From NCBI GenBank assembly GCA_905182825.1, contig CAJJDJ010000114.1, forward strand, positions 1-20,913: DNA of 20,913 bases, read 5' to 3'. Made by a program: the position numbers and the translations under genes. The stretch is from Thiotrichaceae bacterium UBA7359. Its GTDB lineage: Bacteria > Pseudomonadota > Gammaproteobacteria > Eutrophobiales > Eutrophobiaceae. The notes under the pieces were generated by a model. It did no database searches. It was not told the DNA's origin and was given only the letters and a program-made list of their open reading frames with translations. This document shows positions 1-7,467 of this stretch, piece by piece. The first letter of the stretch is position 1. Every line of letters starts with the position of its first letter.

Positions 1-747
1 AATAAAAGAATAGATCGAATCTTTGGTTTGCACGCTGTTAAGCAAATTTTAGAGAATGCACCTGAAACAATTTTGAGTGCTTCGATACAAGAATCAATTC
101 AATCTGAATCGGTGAGTTCGTTCCGCGAATTGCTTAATAATCTAGGTGTTTCAATTCAAACAGTACCACGTGTTGCATTAAGTAGAATGGTTAAAAATCA
201 GAATCATCAAGGTATTCTCTTAGAAGTTCAAAAGAAGACTAAAAAAACGGAACATGATCTCGATGATATTTTGGTACAAAACCAAGATGCTAATCCGCTC
301 TATTTAATTCTCGACTCAATTCAAGATCCTCATAACCTTGGAGCCTGTATTCGAACTGCTGACGCGGTAGGTGTCACGGCAGTGATTATCCCTAATGATC
401 GTGCCGCCAATATAAATGAGACAGTACGGAAAGTTGCAAGCGGTGCGGTAGAGAATGTTGTCGTTATTAATGTTGTGAATCTAGTGCGTGCGATAAAGAA
501 GATAAAAGAATCTGGTGTCTGGGTTGTGGGTACCACGGGTGACGCTGAACAATCAATCTATGCCCTTGATTTAAAAATACCAACTGCCATTGTAATGGGC
601 GGTGAAGGTAAAGGCATGCGCGATTCAGTTCAAAAAGAATGCGATTATGTTGCTTCCTTACCTATTAACGGACAGGTCGAAAGTCTTAATGTATCAGTCG
701 CAGCAGGTGTTGTCTTATATGAAGTTATCAGACAACGAAGTATTTAA
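1..747 (+). CDS. rlmB: 23S rRNA (guanosine-2'-O-)-methyltransferase RlmB, 5' end cut by window
   Basis: SpoU/TrmH-family methyltransferase that in E. coli makes Gm2251 in the 23S rRNA peptidyl-transferase loop using S-adenosylmethionine. The frame is open to base 1 and reads RIFGLHAVKQIL just inside the window, matching the usual RlmB N-terminus (YGxHAV). The true start therefore lies only a few codons upstream, and the in-frame TTG at 28 is not the start. After the L7Ae-like N-terminal substrate-binding domain come the three SpoU motifs: motif 1 DPHNLGACIRTADAVG, motif 2 VMGGEGKGMR, and motif 3 LPINGQVESLNVSVAAG. The last two form the trefoil knot that binds the cofactor. Its length of about 248 residues agrees with the family. 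It lies upstream of rpsF as in many gammaproteobacteria, but 190 bases separate them, so they may be separately promoted. Confidence 0.95.
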   Translation, partial: NKRIDRIFGLHAVKQILENAPETILSASIQESIQSESVSSFRELLNNLGVSIQTVPRVALSRMVKNQNHQGILLEVQKKTKKTEHDLDDILVQNQDANPLYLILDSIQDPHNLGACIRTADAVGVTAVIIPNDRAANINETVRKVASGAVENVVVINVVNLVRAIKKIKESGVWVVGTTGDAEQSIYALDLKIPTAIVMGGEGKGMRDSVQKECDYVASLPINGQVESLNVSVAAGVVLYEVIRQRSI

Positions 748-833
748 ACCTCAATAATTGAGTCTTAAAATATAGAAAAATAGCAATGATTGACTATTTT
801 AAACTGATTCTTGGAGTTTAAGCTCGTATCGCA

Positions 834-862
834 TTGCAGTAGTTAATCCAATCCATTAGAAT
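834..862 (+). promoter_or_regulatory. candidate sigma-70 promoter for the rpsF operon
   Basis: TTGCAG (834-839) and TAGAAT (857-862) are separated by exactly 17 bases, about 75 bases upstream of the rpsF start. The -10 box is good and the -35 box is weak (only TTG conserved). It lies in the 190-base gap after rlmB. The gap also contains the short inverted repeat CTCAAT-A-ATTGAG just after the rlmB stop (750-762) and an AT-only stem at 777-800. Neither has a U-tract convincing enough to call a terminator. Confidence 0.35.
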
Positions 863-937
863 CATATAAGTTTGAATTTACAGATCCTTGCTTCACCTTG
901 AAATAATAGGGAGGCTAATAAACCTAGGGGATAAACA

Positions 938-1426
938 ATGAGACACTACGAAATCGTATTTTTGGTTCATCCGGACCAGAGCGAACAAGTTTCTGCAATG
1001 ATCGATCGCTATAAGAACATAATCACGAGTAACAACGGCACAATTCATCGTCTGGAAGATTGGGGTCGTCGACTACTGGCATATCCAATTAATAAAATTC
1101 ACAAGGCACACTACGTGCTTATGAACATTGAATGTGACGCTGAATCGTTAAATCAGTTAACAGATGGTTTTCGATTTAACGATGCAGTTATCCGTAATCT
1201 AATTATCAAAAAGGATGAAGCTGTTACTGAGGCATCTCACTTGGTTAAAATTAGGGATGAAGAAGATTCTCGACCCAAACCCACCGCGACAGCTAAAGAA
1301 TCAGCAGTGATTGCTGAAGAAGTAGTTCCCGTGGAACCTCCAGTTGTAGAAGAAGTAGTTTTAGCTGAGCCTGTTCCAACGGGCGAAGAAACTAATCAGA
1401 ACGAAACAGCCGATAAACCTGAATAA
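938..1426 (+). CDS. rpsF: 30S ribosomal protein S6
   Basis: S6 binds S18 and the central domain of 16S rRNA in the small-subunit platform. The first ~100 residues are the S6 fold: MRHYEIVFLVHPDQSEQV at the start, the central EDWGRRLLAYPINKIHKAHYV segment, then the RFNDAVIRNLI helix. After that comes a long low-complexity tail (about residues 105-162) rich in Glu, Val and Pro with repeated EEVV/EPPVV blocks. This makes the protein 162 residues against about 131-135 in E. coli, whose S6 also has a variable Glu-rich C-terminus that RimK can extend. The start has a good ribosome binding site (AGGGG, 8-9 bases upstream). rpsR follows after 26 bases, with no priB between them as there is in E. coli. 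Confidence 0.97.
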   Translation: MRHYEIVFLVHPDQSEQVSAMIDRYKNIITSNNGTIHRLEDWGRRLLAYPINKIHKAHYVLMNIECDAESLNQLTDGFRFNDAVIRNLIIKKDEAVTEASHLVKIRDEEDSRPKPTATAKESAVIAEEVVPVEPPVVEEVVLAEPVPTGEETNQNETADKPE

Positions 1427-1452
1427 GAAGATTAAATTGAGAGGAATATAAA

Positions 1453-1677
1453 ATGGCTCGTTATTTTAAACGTAAAAGATTTTGCAGGTTTACAGCAGAC
1501 GGTGTTAAAGAGATTGATTATAAAGATCTCAATACATTAAAGAATTATGTGTCTGAAAATGGAAAAATTGTTCCAAGTCGGATTTCAGGTACCAAAGCTC
1601 GTTATCAAAGACAGTTATCAACTGCAATCAAGCGTGCGCGCTACCTTGCTTTGATTCCTTATTGTGATGCGCATTAA
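1453..1677 (+). CDS. rpsR: 30S ribosomal protein S18
   Basis: S18 forms a heterodimer with S6 in the 30S platform. The 74 residues match the usual length (75 in E. coli). They show the family pattern: the basic N-terminus MARYFKRKRFCRF, the central YKDLNTLKNYVSENGKIVPSRISGT core (residues ~24-48) and the C-terminal helix KARYQRQLSTAIKRARYLAL. A GAGAGGA ribosome binding site sits just upstream of the ATG. The gene is the second in the S6-S18-L9 operon. After it lies a 105-base spacer with a weak GGTTTT/AAAACC inverted repeat (1717-1748), then a membrane protein gene before rplI. Confidence 0.98.
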   Translation: MARYFKRKRFCRFTADGVKEIDYKDLNTLKNYVSENGKIVPSRISGTKARYQRQLSTAIKRARYLALIPYCDAH

Positions 1678-1782
1678 ATTAGACGAATTAAAGTATAAAT
1701 AGCTCATATTCATCTAGGTTTTAGGTGAGTGTACTGAATTTGAAAACCAACTGTAAATCGCTCAATCAGTAGTTATCACTAA

Positions 1783-2685
1783 ATGTTGGGAAACTATATA
1801 TTGAGTGGCAAATCACAGGCTAGCATAGCGTTAACTGTGAGTACTCTGGTTTCGTTGTTATTGCCACCGCTTGCCTTTCTAATATGCGGGTCTGTCGTCG
1901 CCTTGATGACTCTCAGGAAAGGAGTAACTGTAGTACTGCAAATATTGGCGGCGAGTTTGATAATGTTAATGGCATTTTCATTACTTGTGAATTTACCAAT
2001 AAAATTGGTTCTTGTTTATATATTTATCATTTGGATCCCTGCCTGGTCAGTAGCGATGGTTCTTCGTTTTTTTGAACAGCAAGGTTTACTATTAGTGGCA
2101 TCAGGTTTATTGGCAACAATGTTAATTGTTGCTACATACCTAGTTGTTGGTGATGTTTCTGGATGGTGGGAACAATGGCTGACTGTCATGATAGAGAAGA
2201 CGGTGCCTCCAGAAAATATAAGCCAGTATAAAGCATTATTAGAACCAGCAGTTGATATGGTCAATGCGTTGATGATCTCTGGTTTTATGTTGAATGTAAT
2301 TATGAGTGTCTTGTTTGCTAGGTGGTGGCAATCAAGATTGTTTAACCCGGGCGCATTTCAAGAAGAGTTCTATGCGCTGAGGTTACCATCGCAAATACTG
2401 CCAGTGAGTGGGTTAGTTGTATTGTTGCTATTGCTCCTAAGTCAGCCATGGCAAGACTTGTTTAGAGATATTGTGGTTGTTTTAATGTTTATGTATCTGA
2501 TACAGGGAATCTCATCAGTACATCGAAACGTTGATAAATTAATGTTATCAAGGGCATGGATTGTCTCGATGTATTGCTTGTTGATACTTTTACCTCAAAT
2601 GGGGTTATTTATAGCCTGTTTGGGTATGACTGAAGTTTATGTTATTTGGCATAGAAGAAAATTTGGCTCTAAAACTGAATTGTGA
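1783..2685 (+). CDS. DUF2232-type polytopic membrane protein within the ribosomal-protein operon
   Basis: A 300-residue, very hydrophobic protein with about eight predicted membrane segments, including residues ~18-40, 50-70, 72-95, 100-125, 160-180, 205-225, 230-245 and 260-285. A gene of this size and character lies between rpsR and rplI in Pseudomonas and Legionella-type genomes (the PA4933-like proteins) and is assigned to the DUF2232/YybS-like family. Its function is unknown to me. A TAA stop lies directly in front of the ATG in the same frame, so translation cannot begin further upstream. There is no clear Shine-Dalgarno sequence, suggesting weak or coupled translation. I assign the family from context and topology, not from a diagnostic motif. 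Confidence 0.8.
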   Translation: MLGNYILSGKSQASIALTVSTLVSLLLPPLAFLICGSVVALMTLRKGVTVVLQILAASLIMLMAFSLLVNLPIKLVLVYIFIIWIPAWSVAMVLRFFEQQGLLLVASGLLATMLIVATYLVVGDVSGWWEQWLTVMIEKTVPPENISQYKALLEPAVDMVNALMISGFMLNVIMSVLFARWWQSRLFNPGAFQEEFYALRLPSQILPVSGLVVLLLLLLSQPWQDLFRDIVVVLMFMYLIQGISSVHRNVDKLMLSRAWIVSMYCLLILLPQMGLFIACLGMTEVYVIWHRRKFGSKTEL

Positions 2686-2744
2686 AACGAGTCAGCTTGT
2701 AAAGAATCTGTTATTATAAAATTGTTATGAATTGAGGTGAACTG

Positions 2745-3200
2745 ATGGACGTTATTTTACTTGAAAAAGTACACAAACTCGGTGAACTAGGTGATCAGGT
2801 CAAGATCAAACCTGGTTTTGGTAGAAATTATCTTATACCTAATGGTAAAGCCATTTTTGCTACAGTAGATAATATTGCTAAATTTGACGCCCGAAGAACT
2901 GAGTTGGAAAAAAGTCAAAAAGAATCGTTAAACGCAGCGAATGCTCGTGCTGAGAAATTAGATTTAGTGAGTATTTCTATTGTACGTAAAGCAGGTGCTG
3001 AAGGTAAATTATTCGGTTCGGTTGGTACTATAGATATTGCTGATACAGTTACTGAATCAGGTGTTGAATTGGCTAAGCATGAAATTAGGTTGCCTGATGG
3101 GCCGATACGTAGCACGGGTGAATTTGAAGTTATTATTCATCTTCATGCTGATGTAACTGCTAAAATCAAGGTGAATGTTGTTCCAGAAGAAGAAGATTAA
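2745..3200 (+). CDS. rplI: 50S ribosomal protein L9
   Basis: L9 is the elongated two-domain protein at the base of the L1 stalk; it binds domain V of 23S rRNA and affects reading-frame maintenance. The N-terminal domain shows the family signature MDVILLEKVHKLGELGDQV and GFGRNYLIPNGKA (about residues 24-36). The connecting helix follows (residues ~40-75), then the C-terminal domain with GAEGKLFGSVGT (around 84-95). Its 151 residues match the usual 149. The ribosome binding site GAGGTGA lies 6 bases before the ATG. The gene ends the S6-S18-DUF2232-L9 block, 101 bases before dnaB. Confidence 0.98.
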   Translation: MDVILLEKVHKLGELGDQVKIKPGFGRNYLIPNGKAIFATVDNIAKFDARRTELEKSQKESLNAANARAEKLDLVSISIVRKAGAEGKLFGSVGTIDIADTVTESGVELAKHEIRLPDGPIRSTGEFEVIIHLHADVTAKIKVNVVPEEED

Positions 3201-3272
3201 TTTTTTATTTAGCACAACAATTTAATTTAATGTTTTTAAATAGCTTTTATTAAGGTTGTTGACTGTTTATTC

Positions 3273-3289
3273 GGATCGATTCTCGATCC
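3273..3289 (+). promoter_or_regulatory. hairpin adjoining the dnaB ribosome binding site
   Basis: A perfect 7-base inverted repeat, GGATCGA - TTC - TCGATCC. Its right arm ends immediately before AGGGA (3290-3294), the ribosome binding sequence of dnaB. In RNA this gives a compact three-base-loop hairpin stacked against the Shine-Dalgarno sequence. It could influence dnaB translation or serve as a protein binding site. The structure is seen directly; any role is inference. Confidence 0.4.
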
Positions 3290-3301
3290 AGGGAATTGTT
3301 T

Positions 3302-4705
3302 ATGCAGGAATCGATACATACATCTTTATCGAGTGATGCTGAAACTCTGGCATTAAAAATTCCGCCGCATTCTATAGAAGCAGAGCAAGCCGTTTTAGGT
3401 GGGGCATTTCTAGATAAAGAAGCATGGGATAAGGTCGTCGAGCGCGTTCGCGAAGAAGATTTTTACCGAAAAGATCATCGTATTATTTTTCGAGCTATAA
3501 GTGCTCTCAGTGAAGATGGACAACCCTATGATATTGTTACGGTTGCAGAGTGGTTGGAAAATCACCAGTTACTTGATGAAGCTGGAGGTATGCGCAACCT
3601 TGCTGCTCTTGCTGAAAATACTCCGAGTGCAAGTAATATCAGTGCTTACGCTGATATCGTACGTAAACGCTCCATTCTTAGACAATTGATCAGCGCAACA
3701 AGCGATATCAATGATACTGTTTTTAATCCTCAGGGACGCAGCAGTGAACAAATTCTCGAATTTGCTGAGCAAACGGTTTTTGAAATTGCAGAAAATGAAA
3801 ATCGTGGTCGAAAAAGTTATCAAGAAATCAAAGAATTTTTGAAAGAAGCTCTGAATAGAGTGGATGAATTGTTTCACAAAGATAGCCCCATCACAGGAAT
3901 AGCAACTGGCTATGAAGATCTTGATTTAAAGACAGCAGGGTTTCAACGCTCGGACTTGATTATTGTTGCTGGAAGACCTTCAATGGGAAAGACCGCTTTT
4001 GCAGTAAATATAGCAGAAAATGCAGCGATAAAAGGGCAGCATAGTGTTGCTATATTTAGTATGGAAATGCCAGGTGAACAACTTGCTATGCGTATGATGT
4101 CTTCTCTAGGCAGAATTGATCAACATAAGGTTCGAACAGGTAAACTAGAAGATGATGATTGGCCTCGATTAACATCGGCAGTTGGAATGTTACAAGAAAC
4201 ACGTATGTTTATTGATGATACACCTGCTCTAACGCCAGCTGAATTGAGAGCACGATGTCGTCGTATTTCAAGGGAGCACGGACTCGATCTTGTTGTTGTT
4301 GATTATTTGCAATTGATGCAAGTAGCGGGCACGAATGAAAATCGGGCAACAGAAATTTCAGAAATATCACGATCACTAAAAGCGATGGCAAAAGAACTTA
4401 AAGTGCCTGTTATCGCATTATCACAGTTAAATCGAAGTCTTGAGTCACGTACGGATAGAAGACCTGTGATGTCTGATTTACGTGAATCAGGAGCGATTGA
4501 ACAAGACGCTGATGTGATTTTGTTTATTTATCGAGATGAAGTTTATGATGAAGAGAGTAATGATAAGGGCATAGCAGAAATAATTATAAGTAAACAACGT
4601 AATGGCCCGATAGGGAAAGTTAAATTGGCTTTTCGAGGACAATATACACGGTTTGAAAATTTAGCAGATGATTATGTCCATTCTTCTTCTGGATTTTCTG
4701 AATGA
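3302..4705 (+). CDS. dnaB: replicative DNA helicase DnaB
   Basis: Hexameric 5'-3' helicase that unwinds the replication fork and interacts with primase (DnaG) and the clamp loader. The N-terminal domain begins with the characteristic PHSIEAEQAVLGG. The C-terminal RecA-like domain has Walker A GRPSMGKTAFA (about residues 224-234), Walker B LVVVDYLQLM, and the conserved SQLNRSLESRTDRRPVMSDLRESGAIEQDAD stretch cited here by its ends only: SQLNR ... SGAIEQDAD (around residue 380-405). I place the start at the ATG, 467 residues, because AGGGA lies seven bases upstream. An in-frame TTG six bases earlier is too close to that site. The stop overlaps the alr start by four bases, implying translational coupling. 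Confidence 0.97.
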   Translation: MQESIHTSLSSDAETLALKIPPHSIEAEQAVLGGAFLDKEAWDKVVERVREEDFYRKDHRIIFRAISALSEDGQPYDIVTVAEWLENHQLLDEAGGMRNLAALAENTPSASNISAYADIVRKRSILRQLISATSDINDTVFNPQGRSSEQILEFAEQTVFEIAENENRGRKSYQEIKEFLKEALNRVDELFHKDSPITGIATGYEDLDLKTAGFQRSDLIIVAGRPSMGKTAFAVNIAENAAIKGQHSVAIFSMEMPGEQLAMRMMSSLGRIDQHKVRTGKLEDDDWPRLTSAVGMLQETRMFIDDTPALTPAELRARCRRISREHGLDLVVVDYLQLMQVAGTNENRATEISEISRSLKAMAKELKVPVIALSQLNRSLESRTDRRPVMSDLRESGAIEQDADVILFIYRDEVYDEESNDKGIAEIIISKQRNGPIGKVKLAFRGQYTRFENLADDYVHSSSGFSE

Positions 4706-5781
4706 CACGACCATCAAGGGTTGTTATTGATAAAGAGGCGCTTAAACATAACTTCCTAAGAGTCCGCGAGCTCGCTCCAGGTTCAAAAATCATGGCAATC
4801 ATTAAGGCAGATGCCTATGGTCATGGTTTGGTCCGAGTTGCAAATACACTCAGTGATGCAGATGCCTTTGGCGTTGCCTTTCTAGAAGAAGCCGAAGAGT
4901 TAAGAGCTGCATCGATTGCAAACCCTATAGTCTTGCTTGAAGGACCACATAAAGCTGTTGACTTAACATCAATTGTTCAATTAAAACTTGAAATAGTGAT
5001 TCATAATGAATATCAGTTAGATATATTAGAGCAAGCAATCCTAGATGAACCACTTCAAGTTTGGATAAAAATTGATACAGGAATGCATCGTTTAGGTTTC
5101 CCGTTAGAGGATATAACAAATATTTTAAAACGTGTTGCACAATGTAAAAATATCAAAGCTTCCTTTCGACTAATGACTCACCTAGCGACAGCTAATGAAC
5201 AAGATAATCCATTGACACAACAGCAATTAGAAAATTTTAAACAAGCTTGTAATAATCTGAAAGTAGAAAAATCGGTAGCGAATTCTGCAGGTGTGATAGG
5301 CTTTTCAAAAACACATGCAGATTGGAATCGCCCAGGGCTAATGCTCTATGGTGTGTCTCCGTTGACAGAGACACATGGGGATGAACTGAAGTTAAAACCG
5401 GTTATGACATTGGAGTCAGAATTAATATCAATTCAAAAATTAAAAAAAGGTGAACCTGTTGGTTATGGCGCAACTTGGCATTGTCCTGAGAATATGCCAG
5501 TCGGTGTTGTTGCTGCTGGTTATGGCGATGGATTTCCTCGCCATGCCAAGTCTGGGACACCGATACTTGTAAATGATGTACGTTGTGCATTAATAGGTCG
5601 AGCCTCAATGGTTATGTTGACCGTCGATCTTAGAAATCAACCGCAGGCTAAAATTGGTGACAGGGTGGTTTTATGGGGAGAGTCATTACCTGTTGAAGAA
5701 ATTGCTAGGTGTGCTGATACCATACCCTATGAATTATTATGTGGTGTGCATAAACGATTAAAATTTGTTGAACGTGGCTAA
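4702..5781 (+). CDS. alr: alanine racemase
   Basis: PLP-dependent interconversion of L- and D-alanine, supplying D-Ala for peptidoglycan. The 359-residue length is normal. The PLP-binding motif AIIKADAYGHG has the Schiff-base Lys at residue 35. DTGMHRLGF, the NSAGV...DWNRPGLMLYG segment and AAGYGDGFPR with the catalytic Tyr274 follow in order. The C-terminal YELLCGV motif is present. The motif that normally reads GR-[VA]-[SA]-M-D reads GRASMVML here, with Val304 in place of the usual active-site Asp. All other hallmarks are intact, so I treat it as a working gene with a substitution worth checking. It overlaps dnaB upstream (ATGA) and radA downstream, as in related genomes. Confidence 0.94.
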   Translation: MTRPSRVVIDKEALKHNFLRVRELAPGSKIMAIIKADAYGHGLVRVANTLSDADAFGVAFLEEAEELRAASIANPIVLLEGPHKAVDLTSIVQLKLEIVIHNEYQLDILEQAILDEPLQVWIKIDTGMHRLGFPLEDITNILKRVAQCKNIKASFRLMTHLATANEQDNPLTQQQLENFKQACNNLKVEKSVANSAGVIGFSKTHADWNRPGLMLYGVSPLTETHGDELKLKPVMTLESELISIQKLKKGEPVGYGATWHCPENMPVGVVAAGYGDGFPRHAKSGTPILVNDVRCALIGRASMVMLTVDLRNQPQAKIGDRVVLWGESLPVEEIARCADTIPYELLCGVHKRLKFVERG

Positions 5782-7147
5782 AGCAAAAATAAAATTTCAT
5801 TGTAATGAATGTGGCGCAGAAACACCTAAGTGGGTTGGACAATGCCCTGAATGTATGGCTTGGAACACACTTCAGGAAAGCGTAGTTGAAAAAATAGTTG
5901 TATCTAATTCTAGTCGTTTTCGTGAACATCTCACCGGTCCATCAGAAGTTTGTTCTCTTGACACTGTAGAAATGGCGGAAACACCAAGACAGGCAACTGG
6001 GTTAGCAGAATTAGATCGTGTTATGGGAGGTGGTCTTGTAAATGGTTCTGTTACATTAATTGGTGGTGATCCTGGGATCGGCAAATCAACCTTATTGTTG
6101 CAGACATTAGCTCGTTTAGACAACGCTTCTGGTGTGCCAAGCTTGTATGTAACAGGTGAAGAGTCTGCACAACAAGTTGGACTGCGTGGTAAGCGACTAG
6201 GATTATCTTTAGGGGCATTACGAATTTTGACTGAGAACTATCTTGAGAGAATTCTGAATGTTGCGAGTAAAGAAAAAGCAAAAGTGATCGTTATAGATTC
6301 GATTCAAACTGTTTACAGTGACATTTTACAATCTGCGCCAGGATCAGTCGCACAAGTAAGAGAATGTGCCGCACAATTAGTTCGATTTGCAAAACATACA
6401 AACACAGCATTATTTCTTGTTGGACACGTTACTAAAGAGGGTACTTTAGCAGGACCAAGAGTATTAGAACACATGGTCGATACGGTTCTTTATTTTGAGG
6501 GTGATAGTAGTAGTCGTTATCGAGTTGTCCGAACAGTTAAAAATCGTTATGGAGCGGTAAATGAATTAGCTATATTTGATATGACAGACAAAGGACTTAG
6601 AGAAGTCTCTAATCCTTCTGCTATATTTTTATCACGTCATGACGATGAAGTCTCTGGAAGCGCCATAATGGTCACTCGAGAGGGTACTCGACCGATGCTA
6701 GTTGAAGTTCAAGCATTGGTTGACCAATCACATCTAGGTAATCCTCGTCGTGTTGCGCTTGGGCTTGAACAAAATAGATTAGCAATGTTGCTGGCCGTGC
6801 TGCATCGTCATATTGGAATATCAATGAGTGACCAGGATGTTTTTATTAATGTTGTTGGTGGTGTACGTATTGCCGAGACAGCAGCAGACCTACCTTTATT
6901 ATTAGCAATAATTTCAAGCTTTAAAAACAAACCTCTTCCAAAAGACATGGTGATGTTTGGTGAAATAGGATTGTCTGGCGAGATTCGGCCAATTCAGAAT
7001 GGGGTGGAACGTTTGAATGAAGCTGCAAAACATGGATTTAAACAATCACTAATTCCTATTGCAAACAAACCAAAAATGCTTGTTCCAGATATGGAAATTC
7101 AAACAGCAACGCATGTATCCCAAGTGATTAAGTTATTAGATTTTTAA
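5774..7147 (+). CDS. radA: DNA repair protein RadA (Sms)
   Basis: RecA-like ATPase that promotes branch migration in recombinational repair. From the N-terminus it has a C4 zinc finger (Cys10, Cys13, Cys24, Cys27; CNECG...CPEC), Walker A GGDPGIGKST (residues ~98-107), and the RadA-specific motif, here KNRYG instead of the usual KNRFG (~256-260). A C-terminal Lon-protease-like domain contains INVVGGVRIAETAADLP. I chose the GTG at 5774, which gives MAKAKIKFHCNECG, matching the E. coli start (MAKAPKRAFVCNECG). The TTG at 5765 or 5768 is possible but adds residues with no counterpart. There is no clear Shine-Dalgarno sequence; it overlaps the alr end by 8 bases and is probably translated by coupling. 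Confidence 0.95.
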   Translation: MAKAKIKFHCNECGAETPKWVGQCPECMAWNTLQESVVEKIVVSNSSRFREHLTGPSEVCSLDTVEMAETPRQATGLAELDRVMGGGLVNGSVTLIGGDPGIGKSTLLLQTLARLDNASGVPSLYVTGEESAQQVGLRGKRLGLSLGALRILTENYLERILNVASKEKAKVIVIDSIQTVYSDILQSAPGSVAQVRECAAQLVRFAKHTNTALFLVGHVTKEGTLAGPRVLEHMVDTVLYFEGDSSSRYRVVRTVKNRYGAVNELAIFDMTDKGLREVSNPSAIFLSRHDDEVSGSAIMVTREGTRPMLVEVQALVDQSHLGNPRRVALGLEQNRLAMLLAVLHRHIGISMSDQDVFINVVGGVRIAETAADLPLLLAIISSFKNKPLPKDMVMFGEIGLSGEIRPIQNGVERLNEAAKHGFKQSLIPIANKPKMLVPDMEIQTATHVSQVIKLLDF

Positions 7148-7467
7148 ATTTAAAATGTACTGTTCTATTCACTTAGTATTTGTAAATTTTATTAATATGT
7201 AAGTACTACCTTAAATAATTAAAAATCATTAAATTAAGCATGGCTATCTAATGATTAAATAAAAGACATCGACTCATTTTTTGCTGATCGTGAAATGCAA
7301 TATAGCTTTATTGACGATCATCTGTGCAAATGCTTTGAATAACCATCTTTATCTCTGGTGTTTTTTCACAAGAAAATAATATCTTCTACCTATCTATTAA
7401 TTGGAAAATTCTGATATATTTGTATGGCTTATGTACTTGCAAGACATAAAAATATATTTTTGGACTG
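7148..7467. other. 320-base intergenic region between convergent radA and corB
   Basis: Very AT-rich and without a credible reading frame on either strand. It holds an inverted repeat TGATCGT (7285-7291) / ACGATCA (7314-7320) with a 22-base loop. Further on, a short ACCA...TGGT stem (7342-7359) is followed by six T (7361-7366), a weak terminator candidate for the + strand. I see no tRNA or recognisable small RNA. Confidence 0.5.

Noticed and set aside
28..30. TTG as the rlmB start
   Set aside because: The conserved RlmB N-terminus continues in frame upstream of it to the window edge.
750..762. CTCAAT-A-ATTGAG as an rlmB terminator
   Set aside because: One-base loop, AT-rich stem and no T-tract after it.
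3569..3877. 102-residue - strand frame
   Set aside because: Antisense to dnaB; no ribosome binding site and no recognisable domain.
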